Of a stretch of DNA of 64,000 nt, positions 18,505 through 28,502 are shown in pieces. The notes below the pieces were generated by a model. It was given only the letters and a program-made list of their open reading frames with translations, was not told the DNA's origin and did not search any database. The position numbers and the translations under genes are program-made. The stretch is from Crossiella sp. CA-258035 (GTDB lineage: Bacteria; Actinomycetota; Actinomycetes; Mycobacteriales; Pseudonocardiaceae), in assembly GCF_030064675.1 (NCBI RefSeq), contig NZ_CP116413.1, forward strand, positions 4,434,001-4,498,000. Direction: 5' to 3'. Within the stretch, counting starts at the first letter, position 1; each line of letters starts with the position of its first letter.

Positions 18505-19643
18505 CGGCGCTCCCGGACCGGGAGTGGCAGGACGGCGCGCACCGACCAGCCGGCGTCCGGGCAGGGGCCGGCGGACAGTGTGCCACCGAGGGCCTCGACG
18601 CGTTCGCGCATCCCGACCAGGCCGTAGCCGTCGCGGCGGGGGTAGCGGGCCGGGGCCTGGGGGGCGTCGTCGACGACCTCGACGGTGATCTCCGGCCGGT
18701 CCTGGATGACGTCCACGGTGACCGCGCGGGCGTGCGGGGCGTGCTTGGTGATGTTGGTCAGGGACTCCTGGACGACCCGGTACACCGTGCTGGTGACCTC
18801 CGGCGGCCATGCGGGTTCCTCCTCGGGTAGCCGGAGGCGCACGGCAGGGCCGTGGCCGGTGAAGCGCGCGACGAGCTCGCTGAGCTGTTCGGGGCCGGGG
18901 GTGGCGGGGGCCGCGTCGTCGGTGTCGCGCAGCAGGCCGACCACGCGGCGCATCGCGGCCAGCGCGTCGGAGCCCGCGGCCTCGATGCCGGCCAGGGAGT
19001 CGTCCAGTCGCTCCGGGTGCTTGCGCCGGAGGACCCTGGCGGCCTGGGCGTGCAGCACCACGCCGGTGATGTGGTGCGCGACGACGTCGTGCAGTTCCCT
19101 GGCCAGTTCAAGGCGTTCGTCCCGGCGCACCTGCTCGGTGGCGGCCTGCCGGTGGGTGTCGAGCAGCCGCAGACCCAGCCCGGTGGCGAGCGCGGCGAGC
19201 CAGCCGGCGACGCCCAGCATCGTCACCGCCGACTCCGATTGGGCGAGGGCGGAACCGGCGACCAGCGCGAGCCCGCCGGCCGCGATGGCGCTGGCCCAGG
19301 GGATCGAGAGGGTTCTGACCGCGGAGCCGATGAGCACGGACAGGCCGAGCGTGGTGGCAGGCCCGGGTTCGGCTGGCAGGTGGGCCAGCCGGGCGAGAAG
19401 GACCGCGGTCGCCGCGACCGTCAGGCCGGCGACCGCGGCCCCGGCCAGGTGGCGCCGGCGCAGCAGGGCGAGCACGCCCAGCACCAGCCCGGTGGCGCAG
19501 CCGACCACCCAGTAGCCGCCACCCCAGCTGTCCGCGATCGCGAACGCGGTGATGGCCAGCGCCGCGGCGAGTGCGACGCCGAGCCCGGTGTCGGCCATGA
19601 TGCCGGCCAGCCGCTTCACGCTGGTCGTGCCGTTCCCTCGCAT
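18501..19643 (-). CDS. NarL-type sensor histidine kinase
   Basis: About 380 aa from ATG 19643; in-frame ATG 19667 is an alternative and neither has a strong ribosome-binding site. N-terminal half has about five to six membrane helices (about 20-170). HisKA_3 follows with phosphoacceptor His in LARELHDVVAHH (about 205-216), and the C-terminus is an HATPase_c domain (about 290-378) ending GYGLVGMRERVEALGG. It pairs with the response regulator that starts inside its stop codon. The cue is unknown. Confidence 0.9.
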   Translation of the reverse strand: MRGNGTTSVKRLAGIMADTGLGVALAAALAITAFAIADSWGGGYWVVGCATGLVLGVLALLRRRHLAGAAVAGLTVAATAVLLARLAHLPAEPGPATTLGLSVLIGSAVRTLSIPWASAIAAGGLALVAGSALAQSESAVTMLGVAGWLAALATGLGLRLLDTHRQAATEQVRRDERLELARELHDVVAHHITGVVLHAQAARVLRRKHPERLDDSLAGIEAAGSDALAAMRRVVGLLRDTDDAAPATPGPEQLSELVARFTGHGPAVRLRLPEEEPAWPPEVTSTVYRVVQESLTNITKHAPHARAVTVDVIQDRPEITVEVVDDAPQAPARYPRRDGYGLVGMRERVEALGGTLSAGPCPDAGWSVRAVLPLPVRERR

Positions 19644-19761
19644 GTGGTGCAGGCTAGGAACGCTCATCCGCGCGCCGAATCGGTCAAAAGTACGGTTACG
19701 TCCGGCGCGAACCCCGCTTTCACCTGATGTTCGACGCCGCAGCGGCTCACAGGATGTGGCC

Positions 19762-20877
19762 ATGCCCTACCACAAACGCCCGCGCGGCCTGCTCGCCCTC
19801 GTCGGCCTGCTCGCCGTCGCGACCGCCGCCTCCTCCGCGCACGCCGCCGCGGCGGCCAGCACGCCCTACCTGCCCGCGCCCACCGGCGCCCATCCGGTCG
19901 GCACCACTTCCTTGCACCTGACCGACAAGTCGCGTCCGGACCCGTGGGTCCCCGCGGCCGGGGCGAGAGAACTCATGGTCTCCCTGTGGTTCCCGGCCAA
20001 GTCGCGGGGCGAGCGGCCGGCGCGGTACATGACGCCGAAGGAGTCGGAGCTGCTGCTGAGGAGCGCGGACATCACCAGCGTGCCCCCCGATGTGCTGAGC
20101 AGGACCCGGGTCAACGCCTACACCGACGTGAAACCGTTGGGCGGCAAGCGACCGCTCGTCGTGCTCTCGCCCGGCATGGGCTGGTTGCGCACCTCGCTCA
20201 CCTCCCTGGCCGAGGAACTGGCGAGCAGCGGCTACCTGGTGGCCGCGATCGACCACACCTACGAGACCCACGCCACCACCTTCCCGGACGGGCGGGTCAC
20301 CACCTGCGCCACGTGTGAGCTGGGGATCGAGGACTTTCCCAGGCTCGCGGTGGAAAGCCGGGCCCGCGACGTCTCCTTCGTGCTCGACGAGCTGACCCGC
20401 TCACCCATGGTCGATGCGTCCCGGATCGCGATGGCGGGCATGTCCCTCGGCGGCGCGAGCGTCGGTGAGACCATGCTGACCGACCCCCGGGTGCGGGCCG
20501 GCATCAACCTGGACGGCACGAACTTCAAGCCACTGCCCGCAACCGGGCTGTCGCGGCCGTTCATGTTCTTCGGCGCCCCCGCGGCCGAACCCTCGTGGGT
20601 CCGGGACTACCAGCGCCTGACCGGGTGGAAGCGCTGGTTCGCGGTGCAGGGGTCGGTGCACACCTCGTTCACCGACTACGACATGCTGACCAACCAGATC
20701 GGCGTCGACCTCGGCAGCAAGCTCCCGGGCACCCGTTCCGCGGTGATCACCCGCGCCTACGTCGAAGCCTTCTTCGACCTGCACCTGCGCGGCACCCCGC
20801 AGCCCCTGCTGGAACGGCCGTCCACGCACTTCCCCGAGGTCCGGTCCTGCACCCCGGAAACCCAGCCCTGCCAGTAG
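19762..20877 (+). CDS. Secreted alpha/beta-hydrolase, PAF-acetylhydrolase/lipase-like
   Basis: 371 aa. Signal peptide (MPYHKRPRGLLALVGLLAV...SAHA). Body matches plasma PAF acetylhydrolase-like or dienelactone-type hydrolases: oxyanion VVLSPGMGWLRTS, nucleophile elbow GMSLGG (Ser near residue 230) and late His in QGSVHTSFTDY. A Cys pair (CATC) lies in the cap region. It likely hydrolyses ester bonds outside the cell. It is convergent with the polysaccharide lyase gene across a strong hairpin. Confidence 0.85.
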   Translation: MPYHKRPRGLLALVGLLAVATAASSAHAAAAASTPYLPAPTGAHPVGTTSLHLTDKSRPDPWVPAAGARELMVSLWFPAKSRGERPARYMTPKESELLLRSADITSVPPDVLSRTRVNAYTDVKPLGGKRPLVVLSPGMGWLRTSLTSLAEELASSGYLVAAIDHTYETHATTFPDGRVTTCATCELGIEDFPRLAVESRARDVSFVLDELTRSPMVDASRIAMAGMSLGGASVGETMLTDPRVRAGINLDGTNFKPLPATGLSRPFMFFGAPAAEPSWVRDYQRLTGWKRWFAVQGSVHTSFTDYDMLTNQIGVDLGSKLPGTRSAVITRAYVEAFFDLHLRGTPQPLLERPSTHFPEVRSCTPETQPCQ

Positions 20878-20885
20878 GAAACCCG

Positions 20886-20926
20886 CCGCGGCCGGTGGCG
20901 GCTCGCCCGAGCGCCACCGGCCGCGG
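20886..20926. terminator. Bidirectional hairpin terminator
   Basis: Perfect 15-bp stem CCGCGGCCGGTGGCG / CGCCACCGGCCGCGG with an 11-nt loop, between convergent hydrolase and lyase genes. No U-tract, as is common in high-GC actinomycetes. Confidence 0.75.
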
Positions 20927-20935
20927 TGCCCCGAG

Positions 20936-23446
20936 TCACGGGGCCTCGGGGCCGACCTGGGCCGCGTTCAGTGGGGTCCGGGTGACGGCGGCCGTCGACC
21001 GCTCGTCTGCTCCCACGTCCGCGACCCCGGTGCGGGCCTGGCCGTCCATGTCCTCGGTCAGGAACGGGTGACCGCCGGCGCCGGCGTCGATCGCCGGGCT
21101 CCCGTCGCCGAGCCGGAACACCGGCCCCTGGCGGACCAGCAGCGGATCGACCGGGCGCACCGCGCCGGCCGGCTTGCTGACGCCGACGGTCGCCGAGCCG
21201 GTCGGCCAGGCGATGTTGCCGGTGTAGGTCAGGTTCACCGGCGCCTTGACCTCGTTGATCAGCTTGCCCTGGCCGCCGGTGACCACGTTGCCGGTGATCA
21301 CCGAGTCCACCGGGGCGAGCTTGTAGTTGGCGCCGACCTCGATGTTGGAGACGTTGCCGACGAAGGTGTTGTGCGCCACCGTCGCCCGGTAGACCCGCCA
21401 GTGCGCGTTCAGCGCGCCCGAGGTGTCCACGTCACCGCCGTCGAGCTGTAGCGCGGCGTCGTAGCCGGTGCCGGTCAGGCCCTCGAAGTAGTTGTTGTAG
21501 ATCTTGTGGTCCTGGCCGTAGATCCGGATGCCGCCGGTGCCGGCCTTCCCGCCGCCGAAGAAGAAGTTGCCGTAGAAGGCGCCGCGGTTGCCGTGCCGGT
21601 GCGACAACGTGCCCTGCGAGGTGCGGAAGGTGTTGTGGCGCACGGTGTTGTCGTTGCTCTTGACCGAGATGATCTCCGGGTCGCCGTCGCAGTTCTCGAA
21701 CAGGTTCGACTCGACCACGGTGAAGCCGCTGGACTGGGAGATCTTGCTCCAGCCGACCCGGATCGCCTCCATCTCGTTCTCGGCGCGCGGGCCGATGTTG
21801 CGGAAGTGGTTGTGGTCGATCCGATCGTGTTGCGACTGCTGGGTTTCCGTGCCGTCGATGGTGATGAAGTTGCCCTGCTGGTGCTTCTCCTCGAACAGGT
21901 TGTGGTCGATCCGGTTGTGGTGGCTGTCCACCCCCTGGATGAGCACCCACTTCAGCGAGGAGCTCTCGGTCAGCCGGAAGTGGTTGCGGGTCAGCCGCAC
22001 GTTGTTGGAGCCGGTGAGCTTCAGCGTGGCACTGTTGGTCCAGCGCAGGCCCTCCACCGTCACGTAGGAGGAGTTCGCCACCTCCAGCTGACCGGCGTTG
22101 ATCACCGCCTTGCCGCGGTTGGCCGCCACCACGGTGATCGGCTGGGTCGCGGTGCCGTGCTTGCCGGCGAGCTTGCCGATGCTGTACTGGCCGTCCGCGA
22201 GCACGATCCGGTCCCCGGCCCGCGCCGCGCCGAAAGCGCTCTGCAACTGGGCCGAGCTGGCCACCGGCACGGTCCGGCCGGGTTCGGGATCCCCGGTGTT
22301 GTCGTGGGAGACGGTCAGGCCGTGGACCTTCACCTCGCCGAAGTTGCCGTCCTCGCAGGGCGCGGAGTTGTCGCAGTTGGCCTGGGTGTAGGCCCCGGCC
22401 TTGAAGTAGCCGCCGGTGAACGCCTTGGCCAGCGTGGCCTTCAGCTCGCCGTTGTAGTAGGCCCTGACCTGGCCGCCGTTGACCACGAACTTGGCCTGGA
22501 ACCTGGTGCCCAGCTGGTAGTTCTCGGTGATCAGGGTGTGCTTGGTGTCGCCGTCGGTGAGGTAGAGCTTGCTGCCGTCCAGCCGGAAGACCGAGACGTC
22601 GTCGTCGGCGGCGTCGTGGATCTGCCCGGCGACGAGGTGCGGAGTTCCCTTGGGCAGCGCGGTGATGGCCTGGTCGATCACCATCGTGTGCGTGCCCGAG
22701 GTCGAGGACCAGCCGGCCTTGGTGCCCGAGGCGGTCATCTCGCGCAGCTCGGCGCGCGGGTGGTTCGAGCCGCTGGTGGTGACCCCGTTGACCGCGGCCC
22801 GGAACTGCACCGCCTGGCAGTCCGGGGTGGCGCGGAACCACGGGTCGATCGAGTAGGTGGCCAGCGCGGGCTGCTCGACGGTGAGCGGCTGCCCTGGTTC
22901 CCCGATCGGCAGCCCGAGGGACCAGTTGCTCAGGTTCAGCACGTCGGCCGGGTGGTCGCACTCGCCCCCGCTGCCGCCGTCGGCCCCGTTGACGGTGGCC
23001 TCGGTGATGCTGGTCCAGTCGTTGACGGTGTTGCCGTGCCCGACCACGCGGAGGTACCGCGCGGACCTGTCCGGGAAGTCGTGGTTCTCCAGCTGGAGCG
23101 TGCGGCCGCTGGTGGTGCGGCGGGGGAGCACCGTGGTCCAGGCCGAGCCGTCGTCGGAGAGCTGGACCTCGAAGGTGTCCTTCCTGGTGTCACCCTTGTG
23201 CCAGGCCAGCGACACCGAGCCCACGGTCCGCGCCGAGCCCAGGTCGAAGCGGATCCACACCCCGTCGCCCTCGGCCGACCACCGGGTGTTCAGGTCCCGG
23301 TCCAGGGTGTTGGCCGCGACGTTGCCGTCATCGGCGATGGCCAGCACCCCCGCGACCGGCAACGGAGCCCCCGCGGCCGCCGCCACCGGACTGGCCAGCC
23401 CCGCCACCAGCACCGCGGCCAGTACCCCCAGCACAACCCGTCTCAT
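20936..23446 (-). CDS. Secreted CBM32-PL7-PL6 multidomain polysaccharide lyase
   Basis: 836 aa. Signal peptide (MRRVVLGVLAAVLVAGLASPVAAAA). F5/8 type C discoidin domain (CBM32-like) at about 30-155. Alginate-lyase-2 (PL7) jelly roll at about 165-385 shows all three hallmark motifs: PRAELREM, QIH and YFKAGAYTQ. A parallel beta-helix PL6-like domain lies at about 390-830, with EIISVKSND and TLSHRHGNR supplying the PL6-type Lys and Arg. Both lyase halves keep their catalytic residues, suggesting one secreted enzyme with two active sites on alginate-like polyuronates. Two lyase families plus a binding module in one chain is unusual. Confidence 0.88.
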   Translation of the reverse strand: MRRVVLGVLAAVLVAGLASPVAAAAGAPLPVAGVLAIADDGNVAANTLDRDLNTRWSAEGDGVWIRFDLGSARTVGSVSLAWHKGDTRKDTFEVQLSDDGSAWTTVLPRRTTSGRTLQLENHDFPDRSARYLRVVGHGNTVNDWTSITEATVNGADGGSGGECDHPADVLNLSNWSLGLPIGEPGQPLTVEQPALATYSIDPWFRATPDCQAVQFRAAVNGVTTSGSNHPRAELREMTASGTKAGWSSTSGTHTMVIDQAITALPKGTPHLVAGQIHDAADDDVSVFRLDGSKLYLTDGDTKHTLITENYQLGTRFQAKFVVNGGQVRAYYNGELKATLAKAFTGGYFKAGAYTQANCDNSAPCEDGNFGEVKVHGLTVSHDNTGDPEPGRTVPVASSAQLQSAFGAARAGDRIVLADGQYSIGKLAGKHGTATQPITVVAANRGKAVINAGQLEVANSSYVTVEGLRWTNSATLKLTGSNNVRLTRNHFRLTESSSLKWVLIQGVDSHHNRIDHNLFEEKHQQGNFITIDGTETQQSQHDRIDHNHFRNIGPRAENEMEAIRVGWSKISQSSGFTVVESNLFENCDGDPEIISVKSNDNTVRHNTFRTSQGTLSHRHGNRGAFYGNFFFGGGKAGTGGIRIYGQDHKIYNNYFEGLTGTGYDAALQLDGGDVDTSGALNAHWRVYRATVAHNTFVGNVSNIEVGANYKLAPVDSVITGNVVTGGQGKLINEVKAPVNLTYTGNIAWPTGSATVGVSKPAGAVRPVDPLLVRQGPVFRLGDGSPAIDAGAGGHPFLTEDMDGQARTGVADVGADERSTAAVTRTPLNAAQVGPEAP

Positions 23447-23620
23447 CGAACCTCGCTCCCGTCACGCGCCACCGCTGATCGGTTCATCGCGGTAAGGGTC
23501 ACGGGTCCGGGCGGGGACCGGTCCCGTACCGGCTGGCACGGTTCAGTGCCGCGCGGACGGTAGTTCCCGGCCGGCCGGGCAATCCTCCAGTCCCGTACCA
23601 CGGTCGCGGAGGCGAGGCCG

Positions 23621-23941
23621 ATGTTGTCGATCACCATGACTGGATCCGCCACCGAGGGCCCCACCGTGCTCACCCTCTCCGGCGTGCTCGACCCCGACGG
23701 CTCGGCCCGGCTGCTGGAACGGGTCAGGCGGCTGATCGACGGCGGCTGCCGGCACCTGGTGCTCAACCTGGGCGGGGTGACCTTCTGCGACTCCAGCGGC
23801 ATCAGCGCCCTGCTGCGCGCCAGGGCCAAGGCCGCGGAGGCCGACTCCCGGGTGCGGCTCAGCACGCCGAGCCCGGCGCTGCGGCGGGCACTGGCGCTCA
23901 CCGGGATGACGTGGGTCTTCCAGGACTCGGTCGACCAGTGA
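23621..23941 (+). CDS. STAS-domain anti-sigma factor antagonist
   Basis: 106 aa, a single STAS domain. The phosphorylatable serine motif is [11 protein letters not shown] (around residues 55-65), as in SpoIIAA/RsbV-type anti-anti-sigma factors. No anti-sigma kinase or sigma factor gene is adjacent, so it is an orphan. GAGGCGAGG precedes ATG 23621. It probably frees an alternative sigma factor when dephosphorylated. Confidence 0.88.
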   Translation: MLSITMTGSATEGPTVLTLSGVLDPDGSARLLERVRRLIDGGCRHLVLNLGGVTFCDSSGISALLRARAKAAEADSRVRLSTPSPALRRALALTGMTWVFQDSVDQ

Positions 23942-24087
23942 GCCCGGTCCCGGGCTCCGGCCCGGCGCCGGCGTGCCGTCCGAGTCCCCGCGCGGCCAGG
24001 TTCGCGGTGGCGCGCCCACCCCCCGGTTCAGGACCCCGCCGGTGGGTAGCCCCCGTCCAGAAACCCCGTCTGTGGAAGGGCTCTGCC

Positions 24088-25878
24088 ATGACGGCGACCG
24101 AACACCCGCCCGCCGCGCCGGCTCCCGTGCCGGTCCGGCCCGTGCACCGCCGGCCCCTGGGTTCGGCGCTGTTGCGCATGTTGCGCACCACCGACCACAA
24201 GCAGATCGGCATCCTCTACCTGGTCGCCTCGTTCGGGTTCTTCCTCATCGGCGGGGTGATGGCGCTGCTCATGCGCGCCGAGCTGGGGCTGCCCGGCATG
24301 CAGCTGCTCTCCAGCGAGCAGTACAACCAGCTGTTCACCATGCACGGCACGGTGATGATGCTGCTCTACGCCACCCCGACCGTGTTCGGCTTCGCCAACT
24401 ACGTGCTGCCGCTGCAGATCGGCTCGCCGGACGTGGCCTTCCCGAGGCTGAACGCCCTGTCCTTCTGGCTGTTCCTCACCGGCGGGCTGATCACCATCGG
24501 CGGTTTCCTCACCCCCGGCGGGGCCGCCGACTTCGGCTGGTTCGCCTACACCCCGCTGTCGCTGGCCACGTACTCGCCCGGTGTCGGCGGCAACCTGTGG
24601 GCGGTGGGCCTGATCATCAGCGGCCTGGGCACCATCCTGGGCGCGGTCAACATGATCACCACCGTGCTGTGCCTGCGCGCGCCCGGGATGACCATGTGGC
24701 GGATGCCGATCTTCACCTGGAACATCCTGTTCACCAGCATCCTGGTGCTGATGGCCTTCCCGATCCTGACCGCCGCCCTGTTCGGGCTGCTGTCCGACCG
24801 GCTGCTCGGCTCGCACGTCTTCGACCCCGCCAACGGCGGCTCGATCCTCTGGCAGCACCTGTTCTGGTTCTTCGGCCACCCCGAGGTCTACATCGTGGCG
24901 CTGCCGTTCTTCGGCATCGTCAGCGAGGTCATCCCGGTCTTCTCCCGCAAACCCCTCTTCGGCTACAAGGCGCTGGTGTGGGCCACCGTCGGCATCACCG
25001 GGCTGTCGGTGGTGGTCTGGGCGCACCACATGTACGCCACCGGCGCGGTGCTGCTGCCGTTCTTCGCCATCACCACCTTCCTCATCGCCATCCCCACCGG
25101 CATCAAGTTCTTCAACTGGATCGGCACCATGTGGCGCGGCCAGCTCAGCTTCGAGACCCCGATGCTGTTCTCGGTCGGGTTCATGGTGACCTTCCTGCTG
25201 GGCGGCCTCACCGGCATCCTGATGGCCGCCCCGGCCATCGACTTCCACGTGCACGACACCTATTTCGTGGTCGCGCACTTCCACTACGTGCTCTTCGGCA
25301 CCATCGTCTTCGCCACCTTCGCCGGGATCTACTTCTGGTTCCCCAAGATGACCGGCAGGCTGCTCGACGAACGCCTGGGCAAACTGCACTTCTGGACCAC
25401 CTTCATCGGCTTCCACCTGACCTTCCTGATCCAGCACTGGCTCGGCTCGGCAGGCATGCCCCGCCGCTACGCCGACTACCTGCCCTCAGACGAGTTCACC
25501 TGGATGCACGCGACCTCCACCATCGGCGCGTTCCTGCTGGGCGCCTCGGTGCTGCCCTTCATGTGGAACGCCATGCGCAGCTACCGCTACGGCGAGGTGG
25601 TGACCGTCGACGACCCCTGGGGCCACGGCAACTCCCTGGAATGGGCCACCTCCTGCCCACCGCCACGGCACAACTTCACCGAGCTGCCGCGGATCCGCTC
25701 CGAGCGCCCGGCCTTCGAGCTGCACTACCCGCACATGCTCGAGCGGCTGCGCGCCGAGGCGCACGTGGGCGGCAGGCGCCAGCAGCCGGACGGGCCGACC
25801 GCGCCATCGGAGATGGCCGCACACGGCACCCGCGCGGACGAGGAAGCGGTGAACCCGGACAACCCGAAGGAGCGCTGA
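24088..25878 (+). CDS. ctaD: Cytochrome c oxidase subunit I
   Basis: 596 aa with 12 membrane helices. Heme-copper oxidase residues are all present: [13 protein letters not shown] (CuB His and cross-linked Tyr), WAHHMYATG (two CuB His) and the heme a/a3 ligand segment [11 protein letters not shown]. The C-terminal extension of about 70 residues after the last helix is charged and low-complexity. Start ATG 24088 chosen for homology at [12 protein letters not shown]. Subunits II and III are not adjacent; in actinobacteria ctaD is often separate, and extra copies are common. Confidence 0.95.
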   Translation: MTATEHPPAAPAPVPVRPVHRRPLGSALLRMLRTTDHKQIGILYLVASFGFFLIGGVMALLMRAELGLPGMQLLSSEQYNQLFTMHGTVMMLLYATPTVFGFANYVLPLQIGSPDVAFPRLNALSFWLFLTGGLITIGGFLTPGGAADFGWFAYTPLSLATYSPGVGGNLWAVGLIISGLGTILGAVNMITTVLCLRAPGMTMWRMPIFTWNILFTSILVLMAFPILTAALFGLLSDRLLGSHVFDPANGGSILWQHLFWFFGHPEVYIVALPFFGIVSEVIPVFSRKPLFGYKALVWATVGITGLSVVVWAHHMYATGAVLLPFFAITTFLIAIPTGIKFFNWIGTMWRGQLSFETPMLFSVGFMVTFLLGGLTGILMAAPAIDFHVHDTYFVVAHFHYVLFGTIVFATFAGIYFWFPKMTGRLLDERLGKLHFWTTFIGFHLTFLIQHWLGSAGMPRRYADYLPSDEFTWMHATSTIGAFLLGASVLPFMWNAMRSYRYGEVVTVDDPWGHGNSLEWATSCPPPRHNFTELPRIRSERPAFELHYPHMLERLRAEAHVGGRRQQPDGPTAPSEMAAHGTRADEEAVNPDNPKER

Positions 25879-25981
25879 GGGGCGTCCTGGAACCACGTTC
25901 ACCGAGAGGCCGGACACCAACGAGGACACCGTTGGCGAGCTGGCCGAGGGGTGGAAGGACGACCCGGCTCGCCGCAGTCGG

Positions 25982-26602
25982 CTACCAGGAGGGCTGTGGG
26001 TCGTTGCGGAGGATTCGCCAGCACAGGTAGACGCACACGCCGACCGCGGGCGCACCGCCCAGCAGCGTGGCGGCGATCCCGAGCGGGATCACCGCTCCGG
26101 CCAGGTACAGCGGCACCAGCACCGCTGTGGCGATGGCGAACTTGGCCAGGAACACCGCCGTGCACACGTAGTAGCGCCGCCGCTGCCCGCGATCGCGTCG
26201 CCAGGCGAGACGGTCACCGCGCACCGTGCCCAGCACCAACCCGATCGCCGGCCATCGCATGAGCATGGACGCCAGGAACAGCACGCCACCGCTTGCCTGC
26301 AAGAGGACGGTGGTGAGGTAGAAGTCGACCGCGTGTCCAGTGCTCCCGGCCAGCAGCGCGGACACGCCGACCACGATCAACCCGATCGCCGGCTGCCACA
26401 CCTTGCCGCCGGTGCACAGCCGCACCACGGCCAGCACGAACACGCCACCGACCGCGACCAGCGCGGACGCCGGCACCTGCCCGGTCAGCAGGTACGCGAG
26501 GAGGAACAGCGCTCGCGACACGACGCCTTCGGCGACCGTGCGCCAACCGCCGATCGCGCTGAACAACGAGAGGGACCTCCGCGTCAGCAGGCTGAGGTTC
26601 AT
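25982..26602 (-). CDS. DUF3159-family membrane protein
   Basis: 206 aa with five or six hydrophobic helices. Family-typical segments are present: GGWRTVAEGVVSRALFLLAY, LMRWPAIGLVLG, LAWRRDRGQRRRY and a VPLYLAGAV helix. Its ATG 26602 overlaps the stop of the FAD monooxygenase gene (ATGA), so the pair is translationally coupled and TetR-controlled. Function unknown; coupling suggests a transport or membrane-tethering role linked to the oxygenase. Confidence 0.85.
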   Translation of the reverse strand: MNLSLLTRRSLSLFSAIGGWRTVAEGVVSRALFLLAYLLTGQVPASALVAVGGVFVLAVVRLCTGGKVWQPAIGLIVVGVSALLAGSTGHAVDFYLTTVLLQASGGVLFLASMLMRWPAIGLVLGTVRGDRLAWRRDRGQRRRYYVCTAVFLAKFAIATAVLVPLYLAGAVIPLGIAATLLGGAPAVGVCVYLCWRILRNDPQPSW

Positions 26603-27729
26603 GTGCTCGCCTTGGCCGCGGCAGGCGTGAAACTGTTGCGGCGCATCGTGTCCTCGTAGCCGCCGATCGCATCGAGCAGGTCGAGCCGGCCACCGTGCGC
26701 CTGGACCAGTGCCGCACAGAGGTGGTGCGCGTCCTGCATCGCCAGGTTGCCACCGAAACCCGGGGCCAGGTGGATCGCGTCGCCGATGACCGTCACGGGG
26801 CTGGCGGGCCAGGCAGGCGCCGACGGGATCACTCCGATGCGCAGCGCGACCGTGACCTCCGGCCACGCCTCGGCGACGACCAATCGCAGGGCCGGAGGCA
26901 GTTCCACCGTCAACTCCCTGGCCCGGCGCCACACCGCGGCCGAGCCGAGCCGCTCCTGGGTGGTGGGCAATGCCCACATCACGTAGTCCTCGACCTCGGC
27001 GACCGCGCTGCGGTGCAAGGCGGGCAGCCACTGCCTCCGCGCGACCACCGGCGGCTGGGTGAACCGCAGCACTCCCAACGCCATCGTCGTGCCGCGCACA
27101 TGTGCACCGGCCGGGTTGTCGCCGATCAGGTTCGGCAGCCCGGTACCGGCCACAGCCCGAAGTGGCGTCGCGCCCATGATCATGCGTCGTCCCGTGTCCA
27201 CCACCCGCACATCGGGCAGGTACTGGCGGCGGACCGCTGAACCGATTCCATCCGCACCGACCAGCACATCCGCGGTATCGGTGCGGCCGTCGGCGAACCA
27301 CACCCGGACCGTGCCGTCGGCGCGCTGCTCGAACCGCGTGAACTCCACCCCGAACCGGACCACGTCGTCCAGTTCCGTGAGCAACACCGCCCGCAGCAGC
27401 GGTCGATGGACCTGCCGGCCAGGCCGCGCCCGCCCCGCCATGCCGTCGGAGGGCCGAGCGCCCGTGACGGTGAGCTGTCCATCCCGGTCGGACAGCGTCA
27501 GGGTCTGCGCACGCGGTCCCCCCATGGTGGCCTCCACCATCGCGGCATGCGCCGGCGGCAGGCACGCACGCAGTGCCGCCACGCCGCGCTCGTCCACGTG
27601 CAGGCTGACGCCCTGCCGACGCCCCAGCGCGCCGTCTCGCTCGTACACCACGACCTCGACCCCTGCCCGGCGCAACCCATGAGCGAGCGTCAACCCGCCC
27701 AGACCGGCGCCGACCACAACCACCCTCAT
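26599..27729 (-). CDS. FAD-dependent monooxygenase (PHBH/TetX-like)
   Basis: 376 aa. Rossmann FAD motif VVGAGLGGLTLAHGLRRAG at residues 5-23, the DG motif LVGADGIGSAVR (about 155-166) and the second FAD motif VIGDAIHLAPGFGGN (about 285-300). This is the class A flavoprotein hydroxylase layout of TetX-like and salicylate-hydroxylase-like enzymes. It is divergent from a TetR gene across a strong palindrome and coupled to a DUF3159 gene. It may inactivate or modify an aromatic compound that is also the TetR ligand. Confidence 0.9.
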   Translation of the reverse strand: MRVVVVGAGLGGLTLAHGLRRAGVEVVVYERDGALGRRQGVSLHVDERGVAALRACLPPAHAAMVEATMGGPRAQTLTLSDRDGQLTVTGARPSDGMAGRARPGRQVHRPLLRAVLLTELDDVVRFGVEFTRFEQRADGTVRVWFADGRTDTADVLVGADGIGSAVRRQYLPDVRVVDTGRRMIMGATPLRAVAGTGLPNLIGDNPAGAHVRGTTMALGVLRFTQPPVVARRQWLPALHRSAVAEVEDYVMWALPTTQERLGSAAVWRRARELTVELPPALRLVVAEAWPEVTVALRIGVIPSAPAWPASPVTVIGDAIHLAPGFGGNLAMQDAHHLCAALVQAHGGRLDLLDAIGGYEDTMRRNSFTPAAAKAST

Positions 27730-27741
27730 CCTCGCACCCCA

Positions 27742-27763
27742 TTCTTCATCGCCTGATGAAGAA
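27742..27763. promoter_or_regulatory. TetR operator (9-bp inverted repeat)
   Basis: TTCTTCATC-GCCT-GATGAAGAA, perfect 9-bp arms, 12 bp before the FAD monooxygenase start. A second half-site GATGAAGAA lies at 27800-27808, near the TetR start. AACACCCT (27762-27769) and AGGGTGTT (27809-27816) form a further, overlapping inverted pair. Confidence 0.75.
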
Positions 27764-27830
27764 CACCCTAGGCCGAGTCGCGGACAAACTCCACCGAGCG
27801 ATGAAGAAAGGGTGTTAGGCTGTAGCGGTC

Positions 27831-28439
27831 ATGACAGAACACGACAAGCACGGTCGTCCCGGACGCTGGCGCTCCGGCGCGGAGAGCAAGCAGCGAGTCC
27901 TGCAGGTCGCCCGCGAACTGTTCGACCAGAACGGCTACAGCGGCACGACCGTGCGCGCGATCGCCACTGCGGCGGAAGTCGACCCGGCGATGGTGTTCTA
28001 CTTCTTCGGCACCAAACAGGGCCTGTTCAGCGCCGTGATCGACATGTCCGGCAACGTCCCGCCAGCCATCGAGTCGATCTTCGCCGGCAGCCTCGGCACC
28101 ATCGGCGAGCGCATCGTCCGGACACTCGTGCAGAACCTCGACAAGTCCGACCGCACGCCGCTGGTCATGCTCACCAGGTCGGCGCCCACCGACCCGAAGT
28201 CCGAAGCCCTGCTGCGCGAGTTCATCGACCGGGAGATCACCGACCGGCTCGCGGCACTGCTCGGCACGCCGGACGCTGCGCTACGGGCGGGCATGGTCAA
28301 CGTCCAGATCCTGGGTCTCGCGGTAGCCCGGTACATCGTACGCATCGAGCCGATCGCATCATCATCCGCCGACGAGCTGGCCACCATGTTCGGTCCGCTC
28401 GTACAGCACTGCCTGACCGGACGAACAACACCATCGTGA
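27831..28439 (+). CDS. TetR-family transcriptional regulator
   Basis: 202 aa. N-terminal helix-turn-helix (about residues 18-65: VLQVARELFDQNGYSGTTVRAIATAAEVDPAMVFYFFGTKQGLF), C-terminal TetR ligand domain of the AefR/ActR-like sort. It is divergent from the FAD monooxygenase gene with a clear palindrome between, so it likely represses both that operon and itself. Ligand unknown. Confidence 0.92.
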   Translation: MTEHDKHGRPGRWRSGAESKQRVLQVARELFDQNGYSGTTVRAIATAAEVDPAMVFYFFGTKQGLFSAVIDMSGNVPPAIESIFAGSLGTIGERIVRTLVQNLDKSDRTPLVMLTRSAPTDPKSEALLREFIDREITDRLAALLGTPDAALRAGMVNVQILGLAVARYIVRIEPIASSSADELATMFGPLVQHCLTGRTTPS

Positions 28440-28502
28440 GCAGTGGAGCGGTGCTGGCGTCCTGGGGTTCGCTGATCGGCACCACCTCAGGCGACTCGCG
28501 GG

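Noticed and set aside
24028-25437. Minus-strand frame opposite ctaD
   Set aside because: Repetitive His/Glu/Asp/Gly shadow of a membrane-protein gene; ctaD is unmistakable on the plus strand.
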